This document shows, piece after piece, positions 24,808 through 32,065 of a stretch of 47,787 nt of DNA. The first letter of the stretch is position 1. Every line of letters starts with the position of its first letter. The position numbers and the translations under genes were made by a program. Origin of the DNA: Actinomycetes bacterium (lineage in GTDB: Bacteria; Actinomycetota; Actinomycetes; Propionibacteriales; Nocardioidaceae); contig JAUILS010000003.1 in the NCBI GenBank assembly GCA_030432975.1, forward strand, positions 1-47,787, in the 5' to 3' direction. The notes under the pieces were generated by a model. That model was given only the letters and a program-made list of their open reading frames with translations, did not search any database and was not told where the DNA came from.

Positions 24808-25279
24808 GCGTTTGGTCGACCAGTACCGTTCGGCGCGTCACTCCGAGGACGTGGCGCGCTTGCGGCGGCTGCTTGCCCTCCGCGCCATGGCGGCAAGCGG
24901 CCTGTCACAGCGACGGATCGCCGAGGCGCTCGGCGTAACCCAGCCCGCTGTGAGCCAGCAGCTGGCGTCCACTCGTGCCCTCTCGGAGCTGCATCCAGAG
25001 GTGTTGCTCGAGGCGGCGTGGCCGGTTCTCGCCGCGCTCGCGTCGGAGCACGGCTTCAGCCGGCTTGCGGTCTTCGGCTCTGTTGCCCGTCACGAGGCTC
25101 GGCAGGACTCCGACATCGACCTCGTGGTGGAGGCGCCCGCCGGCGCGTCGACGTTCGACTTCCTTCGCTTCCAGCACCTGATCGAACAAGTGCTTGATCG
25201 GCCGGTCGACCTGATCGACTACGGCGGACTCAAGCCGCGCATCGACGATGACATCCGGCGTGAGGCGGTGTTGCTGTGA
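24806..25279 (+). CDS. HTH-nucleotidyltransferase (MNT-type) fusion
   Basis: 157-aa protein. The N-terminal HTH is LRRLLALRAMAASGLSQRRIAEALGVTQPAVSQQLASTR. The C-terminal minimal nucleotidyltransferase is RLAVFGSVARHEARQDSDIDLVVEAP, with GS, R and DSDID catalytic signature. MNT proteins paired with HEPN RNases form toxin-antitoxin systems in which the NTase AMPylates the toxin. Here an ATG overlaps the stop (TGATG) but opens only a 30-codon frame, so the HEPN partner is missing or reduced. The palindrome over the start suggests autoregulation. Confidence 0.85.
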   Translation: MRLVDQYRSARHSEDVARLRRLLALRAMAASGLSQRRIAEALGVTQPAVSQQLASTRALSELHPEVLLEAAWPVLAALASEHGFSRLAVFGSVARHEARQDSDIDLVVEAPAGASTFDFLRFQHLIEQVLDRPVDLIDYGGLKPRIDDDIRREAVLL

Positions 25280-25371
25280 TGACACCCGCACGGGTCGCGC
25301 TGCTGGCGATTGGCGCTGGCGGGCGGTCTCGCCTCGCGATAGGGACCCGGTCCAGCGGCGCTCAGCGGTAG
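25279..25371 (+). pseudogene. 30-codon remnant directly after the nucleotidyltransferase
   Basis: An ATG overlapping the upstream TGA opens MTPARVALLAIGAGGRSRLA and ends at TAG after 30 codons. MTPARV-type starts are usual for HEPN proteins in this position, but no HEPN RxxxxH motif follows. The end overlaps the 3' end of the opposite hydrolase gene. It may be a truncated toxin or only a chance frame. Confidence 0.25.
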
Positions 25372-26606
25372 CCGGTGGAGCGGTAGCCGACGCCGTCGGG
25401 CGAGGCGTGGGCGCCCAGCGCATCAGCGGCGGGGCCGGAGCCGGCAAGCTCGGTCAGCAGGAACGCCGTGACGTAGTGCCGGATCACGGCCCGCGCCCGG
25501 TCGCGGTCCCAGGCCGGGTCGTCGCACAAGCCCATCGGGACCAGGCCGACGATCCGCCGCACGCTGCCGCACTCACCGGAGAAGACGAAGTGCTCGGCGC
25601 CCTCGAGCGCGACCTCGGCCTTGCGTTCGCTGGCGGCGCCGTCGAAGGCGAGCTGGGTGCTCCAAGCGTACGGCGAGTCGCGGTCGGCGGTGCCGCCGAT
25701 CACCAGCAGGGGCGCGGTGATCGAGGCCAGCCCGGCCTCGCCGAACATCGCCGCGTCGCCGGCCAGCGAGACCACGGCGTCGACCGGCTCGGGCGGCGCC
25801 GTGCTCGCCGCCACCACGTCGTCGAATCGCGGCTCGAGCGCGTCGCAGAGGAAGACGATCGGGTCGTCGGCCTCGCGGGCGCCGGCACATCCGGCGGCGA
25901 ACGCGTCGGCGTCGAGGGTGGCGCCCCCCGCAGCCAGCGCGGTGTAGCCGCCGTACGAGTGCCCGAGCACGGCCACCGTCTCCGGGTCCACGAGCCCGGC
26001 CAGCTCGCCGCCGGGTCGCGCGGCGGCGGCCACCCACGCGCGGGTCTCGGCGACCACGGCGGGGCGGTCGATCGCGGAACGCCACAGGGTCGACGGGTTC
26101 AGCGTCTCGTCGTGCTGCGGCGCGACCACGACCATCCCGTGCGACGCGAGGTGCTCGGCCAGCCAGGCATAGCTGCCGGGCGTGATCGCGAAGCCCGCCG
26201 ACAGCACGACCAGGGGGTGCGGGCCGCCGGTGCGGTCCGGGGTGGCGGCCAGCCGGGCGCGGCCGGCGTACGTCGCCAGCGCGGTCGACGCCTGCGGGCC
26301 GAGGACGGTGAGGCCGTAGGAGTAGGTCATCGCCGGGTCGTCGGCGGCGACGTCGGTGGCGGGGTACCAGACCGTCATCTCCCCGGGGGCGTCGTCGCCC
26401 TCGACATGACGGACGCCGACGGGCCGCGGCCCGGGGGCGGCGTGGCCGAGGCCGTCGTACGACGCGAGCTCGAGGTCGGCCGCCGGGCCGGGGGTGGTGA
26501 ACCCGAACAGGTAGGCACCTGCCTGGGCCACCAGCCCCACGACCACGACTCCGACGACGATCCCGATGCGGACGGTGCGGCGGGCTGCTCGGCGGACGGC
26601 GTTCAT
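25362..26606 (-). CDS. Membrane-anchored alpha/beta hydrolase (PAF-acetylhydrolase/chlorophyllase-like)
   Basis: 414-aa hydrolase. A single N-terminal membrane anchor ([25 protein letters not shown]) places the catalytic domain outside. The nucleophile elbow is VAVLGHSYGGYTALAAGG, the oxyanion region is PLVVLSAGFAITPGSYAWLAEHLASHGMVVVAPQHDE, and a lid insertion contains CAGAREADDPIVFLCDAL. This matches the platelet-activating-factor acetylhydrolase/dienelactone hydrolase-like group. It is third in an operon that begins with an oxidoreductase and a DUF4386 gene (28- and 49-base gaps). Confidence 0.85.
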   Translation of the reverse strand: MNAVRRAARRTVRIGIVVGVVVVGLVAQAGAYLFGFTTPGPAADLELASYDGLGHAAPGPRPVGVRHVEGDDAPGEMTVWYPATDVAADDPAMTYSYGLTVLGPQASTALATYAGRARLAATPDRTGGPHPLVVLSAGFAITPGSYAWLAEHLASHGMVVVAPQHDETLNPSTLWRSAIDRPAVVAETRAWVAAAARPGGELAGLVDPETVAVLGHSYGGYTALAAGGATLDADAFAAGCAGAREADDPIVFLCDALEPRFDDVVAASTAPPEPVDAVVSLAGDAAMFGEAGLASITAPLLVIGGTADRDSPYAWSTQLAFDGAASERKAEVALEGAEHFVFSGECGSVRRIVGLVPMGLCDDPAWDRDRARAVIRHYVTAFLLTELAGSGPAADALGAHASPDGVGYRSTGYR

Positions 26607-26634
26607 GACGTGCTCCTCTCCCTCGACCCGGGGC

Positions 26635-27423
26635 TCAGACCTGCGAGCGCTGGGCCCGGTGGGCGGCGGCGGACCAGGCGTCCTCGTCGACGCCCTTGGC
26701 CAGCAGCCAGATCGCGAAGACCAGCTCGCCGGGGATGGCCAGCACCAGCACCACGACCTCCCAGACGCCGGACATGCCGGGCGCGAGGAACGTGCCGAAG
26801 CTCTGCACGAGGTAGCCGGCGCCGGCGGCCATCAGCAGGAGGCCGGGGATGCGCGGCAGGAAGCCGGAGCGGTGCACCAGCCAGCCGGTGAGCAGCAGCG
26901 ACAGCGCGAAGAAGAAGCCCCAGACCAGCACGATGTCGTTGTTGGCCTCCTGGAAGAACAGGGCGAACCCGTCGCGCTGGTCGGCGTCGAACGCGCCGAG
27001 GTAGCCCCGGTCCGAGAGCATCAGCAGGGTGAAGACGCTGGTGACCAGACAGCCGGCGGCCATCACGACGGCCTCGGCCACACGGGCCGTCGACGCGGCC
27101 AGCGAGACCGAGCGGCTGACCGGCCGGAGCAGCGTGTAGAGCACGCCGGCCAGCACGACCTCGACCAGGATGATCGTCGCCTCACCCGCCATCCCCCAGC
27201 GGAACAGCGTCTCCTGGGTGCGGATGTTGTCGGCGGTGGCCGCCGCGTCGCCGGGGACGACGAGGCTCGACCGCACGAAGGTCGACAGCGGGTAGACCAC
27301 GAAGATCACGAGGTAGAGCACGCCCGCGAGCCTCGTCAGGCGGCGCAGCCGCGGCTGCGGCTCGCTCGGGGTCCCGGCCGGGGAGGTAGTGGGGGTGGTC
27401 AGGGGGGTGGCGGTGGCTGACAT
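26635..27423 (-). CDS. DUF4386 integral membrane protein
   Basis: 262-aa protein with about six to seven membrane segments: LAGVLYLVIFVVYPLSTFV, ATIILVEVVLAGVLYTLL, VAEAVVMAAGCLVTSVFTLLML, IVLVWGFFFALSLLLTGWLV, IPGLLLMAAGAGYLVQSF, VVVLVLAIPGELVFAIWLL. DUF4386 hallmarks are the RLTRLAGVLYL start and GFxLPRxPGLLLMxAGxGYL. A Ser/Thr/Pro-rich cytoplasmic N-terminal tail precedes the first segment. AGGAGG sets the start. It lies between the oxidoreductase and the hydrolase in one operon. A second member of the family is at 15090. Confidence 0.9.
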   Translation of the reverse strand: MSATATPLTTPTTSPAGTPSEPQPRLRRLTRLAGVLYLVIFVVYPLSTFVRSSLVVPGDAAATADNIRTQETLFRWGMAGEATIILVEVVLAGVLYTLLRPVSRSVSLAASTARVAEAVVMAAGCLVTSVFTLLMLSDRGYLGAFDADQRDGFALFFQEANNDIVLVWGFFFALSLLLTGWLVHRSGFLPRIPGLLLMAAGAGYLVQSFGTFLAPGMSGVWEVVVLVLAIPGELVFAIWLLAKGVDEDAWSAAAHRAQRSQV

Positions 27424-27472
27424 GGTTCCTCCTGGTGTGCGGTTGATGTGACGGGTACGTCGGGGGTGGCGG

Positions 27473-28465
27473 TCAGGGGACGAGGACGACCTTCCCCGCG
27501 GCCTTGCCGCGGTGGACGAAGTCGAGGGCGTCGGCGGCGTCGCGCAGGTCGTACGCCGCCTCGACCGACGGCCGGACCTGCCCGGCCTCGGCCAGGCGCA
27601 GGACGGTCGCGAGGTCCTCGCGCTTCGGCGTCGCGAACAGCGGGCGGAGCCGCTGCCGGACGAACGGGGAGAGCACCGCGGCGGCAGCGAAGCGGCGCAT
27701 CCCGGTGAGGGTGCGGGGGTCACCGCCGCCGACGACGACATAGCTGCCGCCCCGGGCCGCGAGCCGCCGCGCCTGACGCAGCGGGATCCGGCCGGCGAGG
27801 TCGACGACGACGTCGAAGCCGCGGAGGGCGGCGACGTCCACGGTCGTGTAGTCGACGACGTGGTCGGCGCCGAGGGACCGGACCAGGTCGACGTTGCGGG
27901 TGGAGCAGACCCCGGTGACCTCGGCTCCGCGGGCCTTGGCGAGCTGGACGACGAACGAGCCGACGCCGCCGGAGGCACCGACCACCAGCACCCGCGTGGC
28001 GCCGGCGATGTCGGTCAGCCCGGCCACGCGGAGCGCCTGCAGGGCGGTCACGGCGGCGGTCGGGGTGGCGGCGGCCTCCTCGAAGGAGAGCCCGGCCGGC
28101 TTGGCGAGCAGGGACGACGCCGACGCGACGGCGTACTCCGCGAAGGCGCCGGTGGCCCAGCCGACCACGTCGTCGCCGGGCCGCCACGCGGTGACGCTGG
28201 CGCCGACGGCCACGACGGTGCCGGCGACGTCGGTGCCGGGGACGGGCCGCTTCGGGCGGGTGGCGCCGTAGGACAACCGAGCGGCGTAAGGCAGGCCCGC
28301 GACGGCGAGCCCGTCGCCACGGTTGAGGCCGGCGGCGCGGACCCGGACCAGGACCTCGTCGTCGGCAGGAGTCGGCAGCGGCACCTCGCGCTGCTGCAGC
28401 TCGGCGGGCGAGCCGTAGCGGTCGAGATGGGCCGCGCGGACGGTGGTGGGGAGCTGTGTCGTCAT
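27473..28465 (-). CDS. NAD(P)-dependent MDR oxidoreductase (quinone reductase-like)
   Basis: 330-aa medium-chain dehydrogenase/reductase without zinc. The N-terminal GroES-like domain shows LVRVRAAGLNRGDGLAVAGLPYAA and PGTDVAGTVVAVGASVTAWRPGDDVVGW. The Rossmann motif is RVLVVGASGGVGSFVVQLAKARGAEVTGVCS. The end, KAAGKVVLVP, is standard. Catalytic and structural zinc cysteines are missing, as in quinone reductase/NADPH oxidoreductase types. It leads an operon with DUF4386 and hydrolase genes and is divergent from the serine hydrolase at 28582. The start is the ATG of MTTQLP; the track begins 19 codons too early. Confidence 0.9.
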   Translation of the reverse strand: MTTQLPTTVRAAHLDRYGSPAELQQREVPLPTPADDEVLVRVRAAGLNRGDGLAVAGLPYAARLSYGATRPKRPVPGTDVAGTVVAVGASVTAWRPGDDVVGWATGAFAEYAVASASSLLAKPAGLSFEEAAATPTAAVTALQALRVAGLTDIAGATRVLVVGASGGVGSFVVQLAKARGAEVTGVCSTRNVDLVRSLGADHVVDYTTVDVAALRGFDVVVDLAGRIPLRQARRLAARGGSYVVVGGGDPRTLTGMRRFAAAAVLSPFVRQRLRPLFATPKREDLATVLRLAEAGQVRPSVEAAYDLRDAADALDFVHRGKAAGKVVLVP

Positions 28466-28581
28466 GTCCCCGACGCTAGGAACCAGCGGGGGTCGCGGTC
28501 TTGGCATCCGCGGCCGGTTCATTGACCGTTGCGGCCACGGGTGGTTGACGGACGGCCTGACTCTTGGTGTGGTGGGTCCCG

Positions 28582-30015
28582 ATGCGAAGCCGCGGAGGGA
28601 CCGTCGTCGCCTGGCTGGTCCTGGCGGCGCTCGCGTTCAGCGTCGGCACCTCAGCGGCTCTCGCTGCCCCCGAGGGGTCGATCGAGGACTTCGTCGCGAC
28701 CGAGCTGCCGGCGTCCGGCGCGCCCGGCGTCGCGTACGCCGTCGTGACCGACGGGCAGGTCGCCGACGTCCGAGGGCACGGCGTGGTCGAGCAGGGGACC
28801 GACACCGCGATCACCGCGGACACGCCCTTCGTGATCGGCTCGATCTCGAAGAGCTTCACGGCGCTCGCCGTGATGCAGCTGGTCGAGGCGGGCCAGGTCG
28901 ACCTGGACACCGGGATCGGGGAGTACCTCGACGAGTTCGCCGGCCAGCCGGCCGGGGACGCCACGCTCCGTCAGCTGCTGAGCCACACCAGCGGCTACTC
29001 CACCATGCAGGGCAACTCGACGCACGCCGACGGCGAGGGAGGCGACGACGAGCTGGCGCAGCGGGTCGAGGGGCTCGCGACCACCGCGCCGGCCCACTCC
29101 GCGGGCGAGCGGTGGGACTACTCCAACGCCAACTACCTGATCCTCGGCCGGCTGCTCGAGGTGGCGAGCGGGGAGTCGTTCCAGGACTACGTCACCACCC
29201 ACATCCTCGAGCCCGTGAGGATGGCCCACACCTTCGTCGCCGACAGAGAGACCCACGAGGGCGTCGCCGTCGGGCACACTCCGTGGTTCGGCAGCAAGCG
29301 GCCGGTCGAGGACGGCCCGACCGGAGGGGGGATGGCGCCCGCCGGCGGGATCGTGGCCAGCGCGGGCGACATGGCGCTCTACCTCCAGATGATGATGAAC
29401 GGCGAGGACGACCTGGTCACCGCCGACACCAAGGCGCTGATGATGCGGCCGGCCGGCGCCGCGTCGCCGGCGTACGGCCTGGGCTGGAACGTCGACGTCG
29501 CCGGCGGGACCGTCTGGCACGACGGCACCACCCCCGGGGTCGAGACCCTCGCCACGATGGTCCCCGGCGAGCAGAGCGCCGCCGTGGTCCTCGTCAACGC
29601 CGGGAGCGGCCTGGGGCTGGGCGAGACGGTGGAGCTGCGCAACGGCATCGTCGCCCGTGCCCTGGGACTGGACTATGCGGGCGAGGGGTCTGCGTGGTCG
29701 CGGCAGCTGCTCTTCTGGTTCGTCGTGCTCTCGCCCGTGTTCTACCTGCTGTGCATGGTGTGGGCCTGGCGTCACCGCGAGGCGATCCGCGCCAAGGAAG
29801 GCTTCTCGGGCCTGTTCAGCCTGTGGTTCCCGCTGCTCACCACCGCCGCCGCTGCCTGGGTGATGCTCGTGCTGGTGCCGCGCCTCTTCGGCGCCCCGCT
29901 CGGCACGATCTGGCTCTTCTCCCCCGACCTCGCGCTCGGCCTGGTCGCGTGTGGCGTCAGCGGGCTGCTGTGGGCGGTGTTCAGGCTGGGGGTGGCCTAC
30001 TCCGGGCGAGGGTGA
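28582..30015 (+). CDS. Beta-lactamase-like serine hydrolase with C-terminal membrane domain
   Basis: 477-aa exported protein. A signal or anchor segment (GTVVAWLVLAALAFSVGTSAALA) is followed by a class C beta-lactamase/penicillin-binding-protein-like domain. Catalytic motifs are SxxK in GSISKSFTALA, YxN in DYSNANYLILG, and HxG in VWHDGTTPGVETLA. Three or four hydrophobic segments follow from about residue 375 (LLFWFVVLSPVFYLLCMVWAW, LLTTAAAAWVMLVLVPRLF), so the enzyme is anchored at both ends. It probably acts on peptidoglycan peptides or esters. The start is uncertain: TTG at 28564 is an alternative. Confidence 0.88.
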   Translation: MRSRGGTVVAWLVLAALAFSVGTSAALAAPEGSIEDFVATELPASGAPGVAYAVVTDGQVADVRGHGVVEQGTDTAITADTPFVIGSISKSFTALAVMQLVEAGQVDLDTGIGEYLDEFAGQPAGDATLRQLLSHTSGYSTMQGNSTHADGEGGDDELAQRVEGLATTAPAHSAGERWDYSNANYLILGRLLEVASGESFQDYVTTHILEPVRMAHTFVADRETHEGVAVGHTPWFGSKRPVEDGPTGGGMAPAGGIVASAGDMALYLQMMMNGEDDLVTADTKALMMRPAGAASPAYGLGWNVDVAGGTVWHDGTTPGVETLATMVPGEQSAAVVLVNAGSGLGLGETVELRNGIVARALGLDYAGEGSAWSRQLLFWFVVLSPVFYLLCMVWAWRHREAIRAKEGFSGLFSLWFPLLTTAAAAWVMLVLVPRLFGAPLGTIWLFSPDLALGLVACGVSGLLWAVFRLGVAYSGRG

Positions 30016-30038
30016 GCACGCCTGTGATGCAATGCGGG

Positions 30039-30059
30039 CTCAAGGCTCGGTGACTTGAG
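30039..30059. promoter_or_regulatory. Dyad CTCAAG-N9-CTTGAG before the GIY-YIG gene
   Basis: Perfect 6-bp arms 9 bases apart, located just upstream of the AAGGGGA ribosome site of the following gene. It could be an operator or a terminator hairpin for the preceding serine hydrolase gene. Confidence 0.4.
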
Positions 30060-30071
30060 AAGGGGACTCGC

Positions 30072-31550
30072 GTGACGCAGCCGCAGGCAGATTGGTATCC
30101 GGACCCACAGAATCCCGACCGGTTCCGCTATTGGGACGGCCAGAAGTGGACGGATCACTTCGCCCCGCGCAAGGCCCAGCCTGTGGAGCCGGTTCAGCCA
30201 CAGGTCGCGCCTCCCCAGGCAGCCTCAGGCACGCCCCCCGTCGCGAAGGCGAAAGTGCCCATGTTCGGCGCCAGGAACGTCGCACGGCAACAGGCCGAGG
30301 AGCTGGAGCACCTGCGGGCAGAGATGGGTCGCCTCGGGCAGCTAGACGCCGTCGAACTGCAGGAAACCAAGGCGCGCATGCGGGAGGAGATCGCCGAGCT
30401 TCATCGGCACCACGCCGAGCAGCGGAACGCCCTGGAGGCCGAACTGGCCGACCTTCGGCAACGTGTCGCCGTGACTCAGGAGGAAGACATCCTTCAGGAG
30501 ATCGGCATCTACCAGTACCGGCATCCACTCGACGACTCCGTTGCCTACCGGGACCAGTTGAAGAAGCTGCAGGCGCGGATCAAGTCCATGGCGACCAAGG
30601 ACGGTGGGGCGATTCAAGCCACGAGCAGCTGGCAGGTCAATGGCTCAGCCTCCGAGGGTCGGAAGATGGTCCGAGACTTCTCGAAGCTGATGCTGCGCGC
30701 CTACAACGCCGAGGCCGACAACCTGTCCCGGGCCATGAAGCCCTACAAGCTCGCGACGGCGATCGACCGACTCGACAAGGTCGCCTTCACGATCGAGCGG
30801 CTCGGCAAGACCATGTCCATTCGCGTGTCGCCGGAGTATCACCAGCTGCGGATCCGCGAGCTCGAGCTCGCGGCCGACTACCAAGAGATGCTGGCGCGAG
30901 AGAAGGAAAGGGCCCGAGAGGAGCGCGAACGACTGCGCGAGCAGCGCAAGTTCGAGCAGGAGATCCAGCGCGAGCGCGAGCGGCTTCAGAAGGAGCAGGC
31001 TCACTACGAGAACGCGCTGGCGGCGCTGGAGGCGAAGGGCGACACCGACGGTGCGGCTCGGATGCGCGAGCAGCTGGACGAGATCGCGAAGGCGGTGGAG
31101 GACGTCGACTACCGAGCCGCCAACCAGCGCGCTGGATACGTCTACGTGATCTCCAACGTCGGCGCCTTCGGCGAGCGGATGATCAAGGTCGGCATGACGA
31201 GACGACTCGAGCCGATGGACCGCATCAAGGAGCTCAGCGACGCCTCCGTCCCCTTCAACTTCGACGTCCACGCGCTGTTCTTCTCTGACGACGCCGTGGA
31301 CATCGAGGCCAAGATGCACGCACGCCTCGCGGATCGCCGCGTCAACATGGTCAACCTTCGGCGTGAGTTCTTCTACGCCACTCCCGCGGATGCCCGGGAC
31401 CTTCTCCAGGAGTTGGCCGGTGAGTTGCTTCAGTTCGACGAGCTGCCGGAGGCGATCGAGTTCCACCAGAGCCAGAGCGCCCGGGCGAGCGAGGGCGACG
31501 ACTCATCCGACTCTGAGCCGGCGGCGGCTCCCGGGGACAGCGCCGACTGA
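30072..31550 (+). CDS. DUF2510-DUF4041-T5orf172 (GIY-YIG) protein
   Basis: 492-aa multidomain protein. Residues 8-30 are a DUF2510 module (WYPDPQNPDRFRYWDGQKWTDHF). A Pro-rich linker follows, then coiled coil (about 70-140). DUF4041 (about 140-300, DILQEIGIYQYRHPLDDSVAYRDQLKKLQARIK) grades into a charged coiled coil to about 345. The C-terminal GIY-YIG nuclease-like domain (about 355-440) keeps GYVYVISN, KVGMTRR, and the Glu in IEAKMHARLADRRVNMVNLRREFF. DUF4041-T5orf172 proteins occur in phages and mobile/defence regions; the DUF2510 fusion is an actinobacterial twist. Its GC content is visibly lower than that of its neighbours. The start is a GTG after AAGGGGA. The stop codon overlaps an inverted repeat. 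Confidence 0.9.
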   Translation: MTQPQADWYPDPQNPDRFRYWDGQKWTDHFAPRKAQPVEPVQPQVAPPQAASGTPPVAKAKVPMFGARNVARQQAEELEHLRAEMGRLGQLDAVELQETKARMREEIAELHRHHAEQRNALEAELADLRQRVAVTQEEDILQEIGIYQYRHPLDDSVAYRDQLKKLQARIKSMATKDGGAIQATSSWQVNGSASEGRKMVRDFSKLMLRAYNAEADNLSRAMKPYKLATAIDRLDKVAFTIERLGKTMSIRVSPEYHQLRIRELELAADYQEMLAREKERAREERERLREQRKFEQEIQRERERLQKEQAHYENALAALEAKGDTDGAARMREQLDEIAKAVEDVDYRAANQRAGYVYVISNVGAFGERMIKVGMTRRLEPMDRIKELSDASVPFNFDVHALFFSDDAVDIEAKMHARLADRRVNMVNLRREFFYATPADARDLLQELAGELLQFDELPEAIEFHQSQSARASEGDDSSDSEPAAAPGDSAD

Positions 31551-31607
31551 CGTGGCCAGCGTGCGCTTGGATAGGGATCTCACCGGATCCTTACGCAAGG
31601 CCACGTC
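31549..31607. repeat. Inverted repeat GACGTGGCC...GGCCACGTC, 41-nt spacer
   Basis: Nine-base perfect arms (31549-31557 and 31599-31607), extended by GCGT/ACGC inside after a one-base slip. The left arm shares the stop codon of the GIY-YIG gene. The spacer contains ATAGGGATC, repeated just beyond the right arm at 31612-31620. It lies between convergent genes, so it may end transcription both ways. Confidence 0.7.
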
Positions 31608-31639
31608 GTACATAGGGATCCGCGGACCCGGATGCGGAC

Positions 31640-32059
31640 CTACGCAGCCGAGCGGTCCCCGGGCTGGCGGGCGAGCCTGATCGCGACCAGGGCGACGAGC
31701 ACGGTGACGACGCCGAGCACCCATCGCTCGAACCAGTGGTCGGAGGTGAGGTTGCCGACGGTGTTGAGGATCATGAACCCCGCGATCACCCAGGTCAGCG
31801 TGCCGGCGATGCGGGTGGCGCCCCACGCCGCCCACCGGACGCCGCCGCGGGCCAGCAGCACGGCCGCCATCGACAGCAGCACCAGCGACTGCAGCCCCGC
31901 CGCCACGCGGTAGCCCCCGGTCAGGACGCCGTCCGCGGTCGCGGCCCGCCCGCCGAGGACCGCGTCGCCCCAGGGCGCGCCCAGGGCGAGCGCGACCTGG
32001 AAGGCGGCGACGGCGGTCAGCAGCGTGGCCGCGATGACCGCGGCGGTGGTCCGGCTCAT
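31640..32059 (-). CDS. Small integral membrane protein
   Basis: 139-aa protein with four predicted membrane segments (AAVIAATLLTAVAAFQVALALG, LQSLVLLSMAAVLLARGG, GTLTWVIAGFMILNTVGNLTS, WVLGVVTVLVALVAIRLA). FERWVLGV and GAPWGDAVLGGR resemble common small actinobacterial membrane proteins of unknown function. It starts six bases after the large carboxypeptidase gene on the same strand and may be co-transcribed. Confidence 0.8.
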   Translation of the reverse strand: MSRTTAAVIAATLLTAVAAFQVALALGAPWGDAVLGGRAATADGVLTGGYRVAAGLQSLVLLSMAAVLLARGGVRWAAWGATRIAGTLTWVIAGFMILNTVGNLTSDHWFERWVLGVVTVLVALVAIRLARQPGDRSAA

Positions 32060-32065
32060 GCCTCC

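Noticed and set aside
25279-25371. Complete MNT-HEPN toxin-antitoxin pair
   Set aside because: The frame after the nucleotidyltransferase ends after 30 codons and has no HEPN motif.
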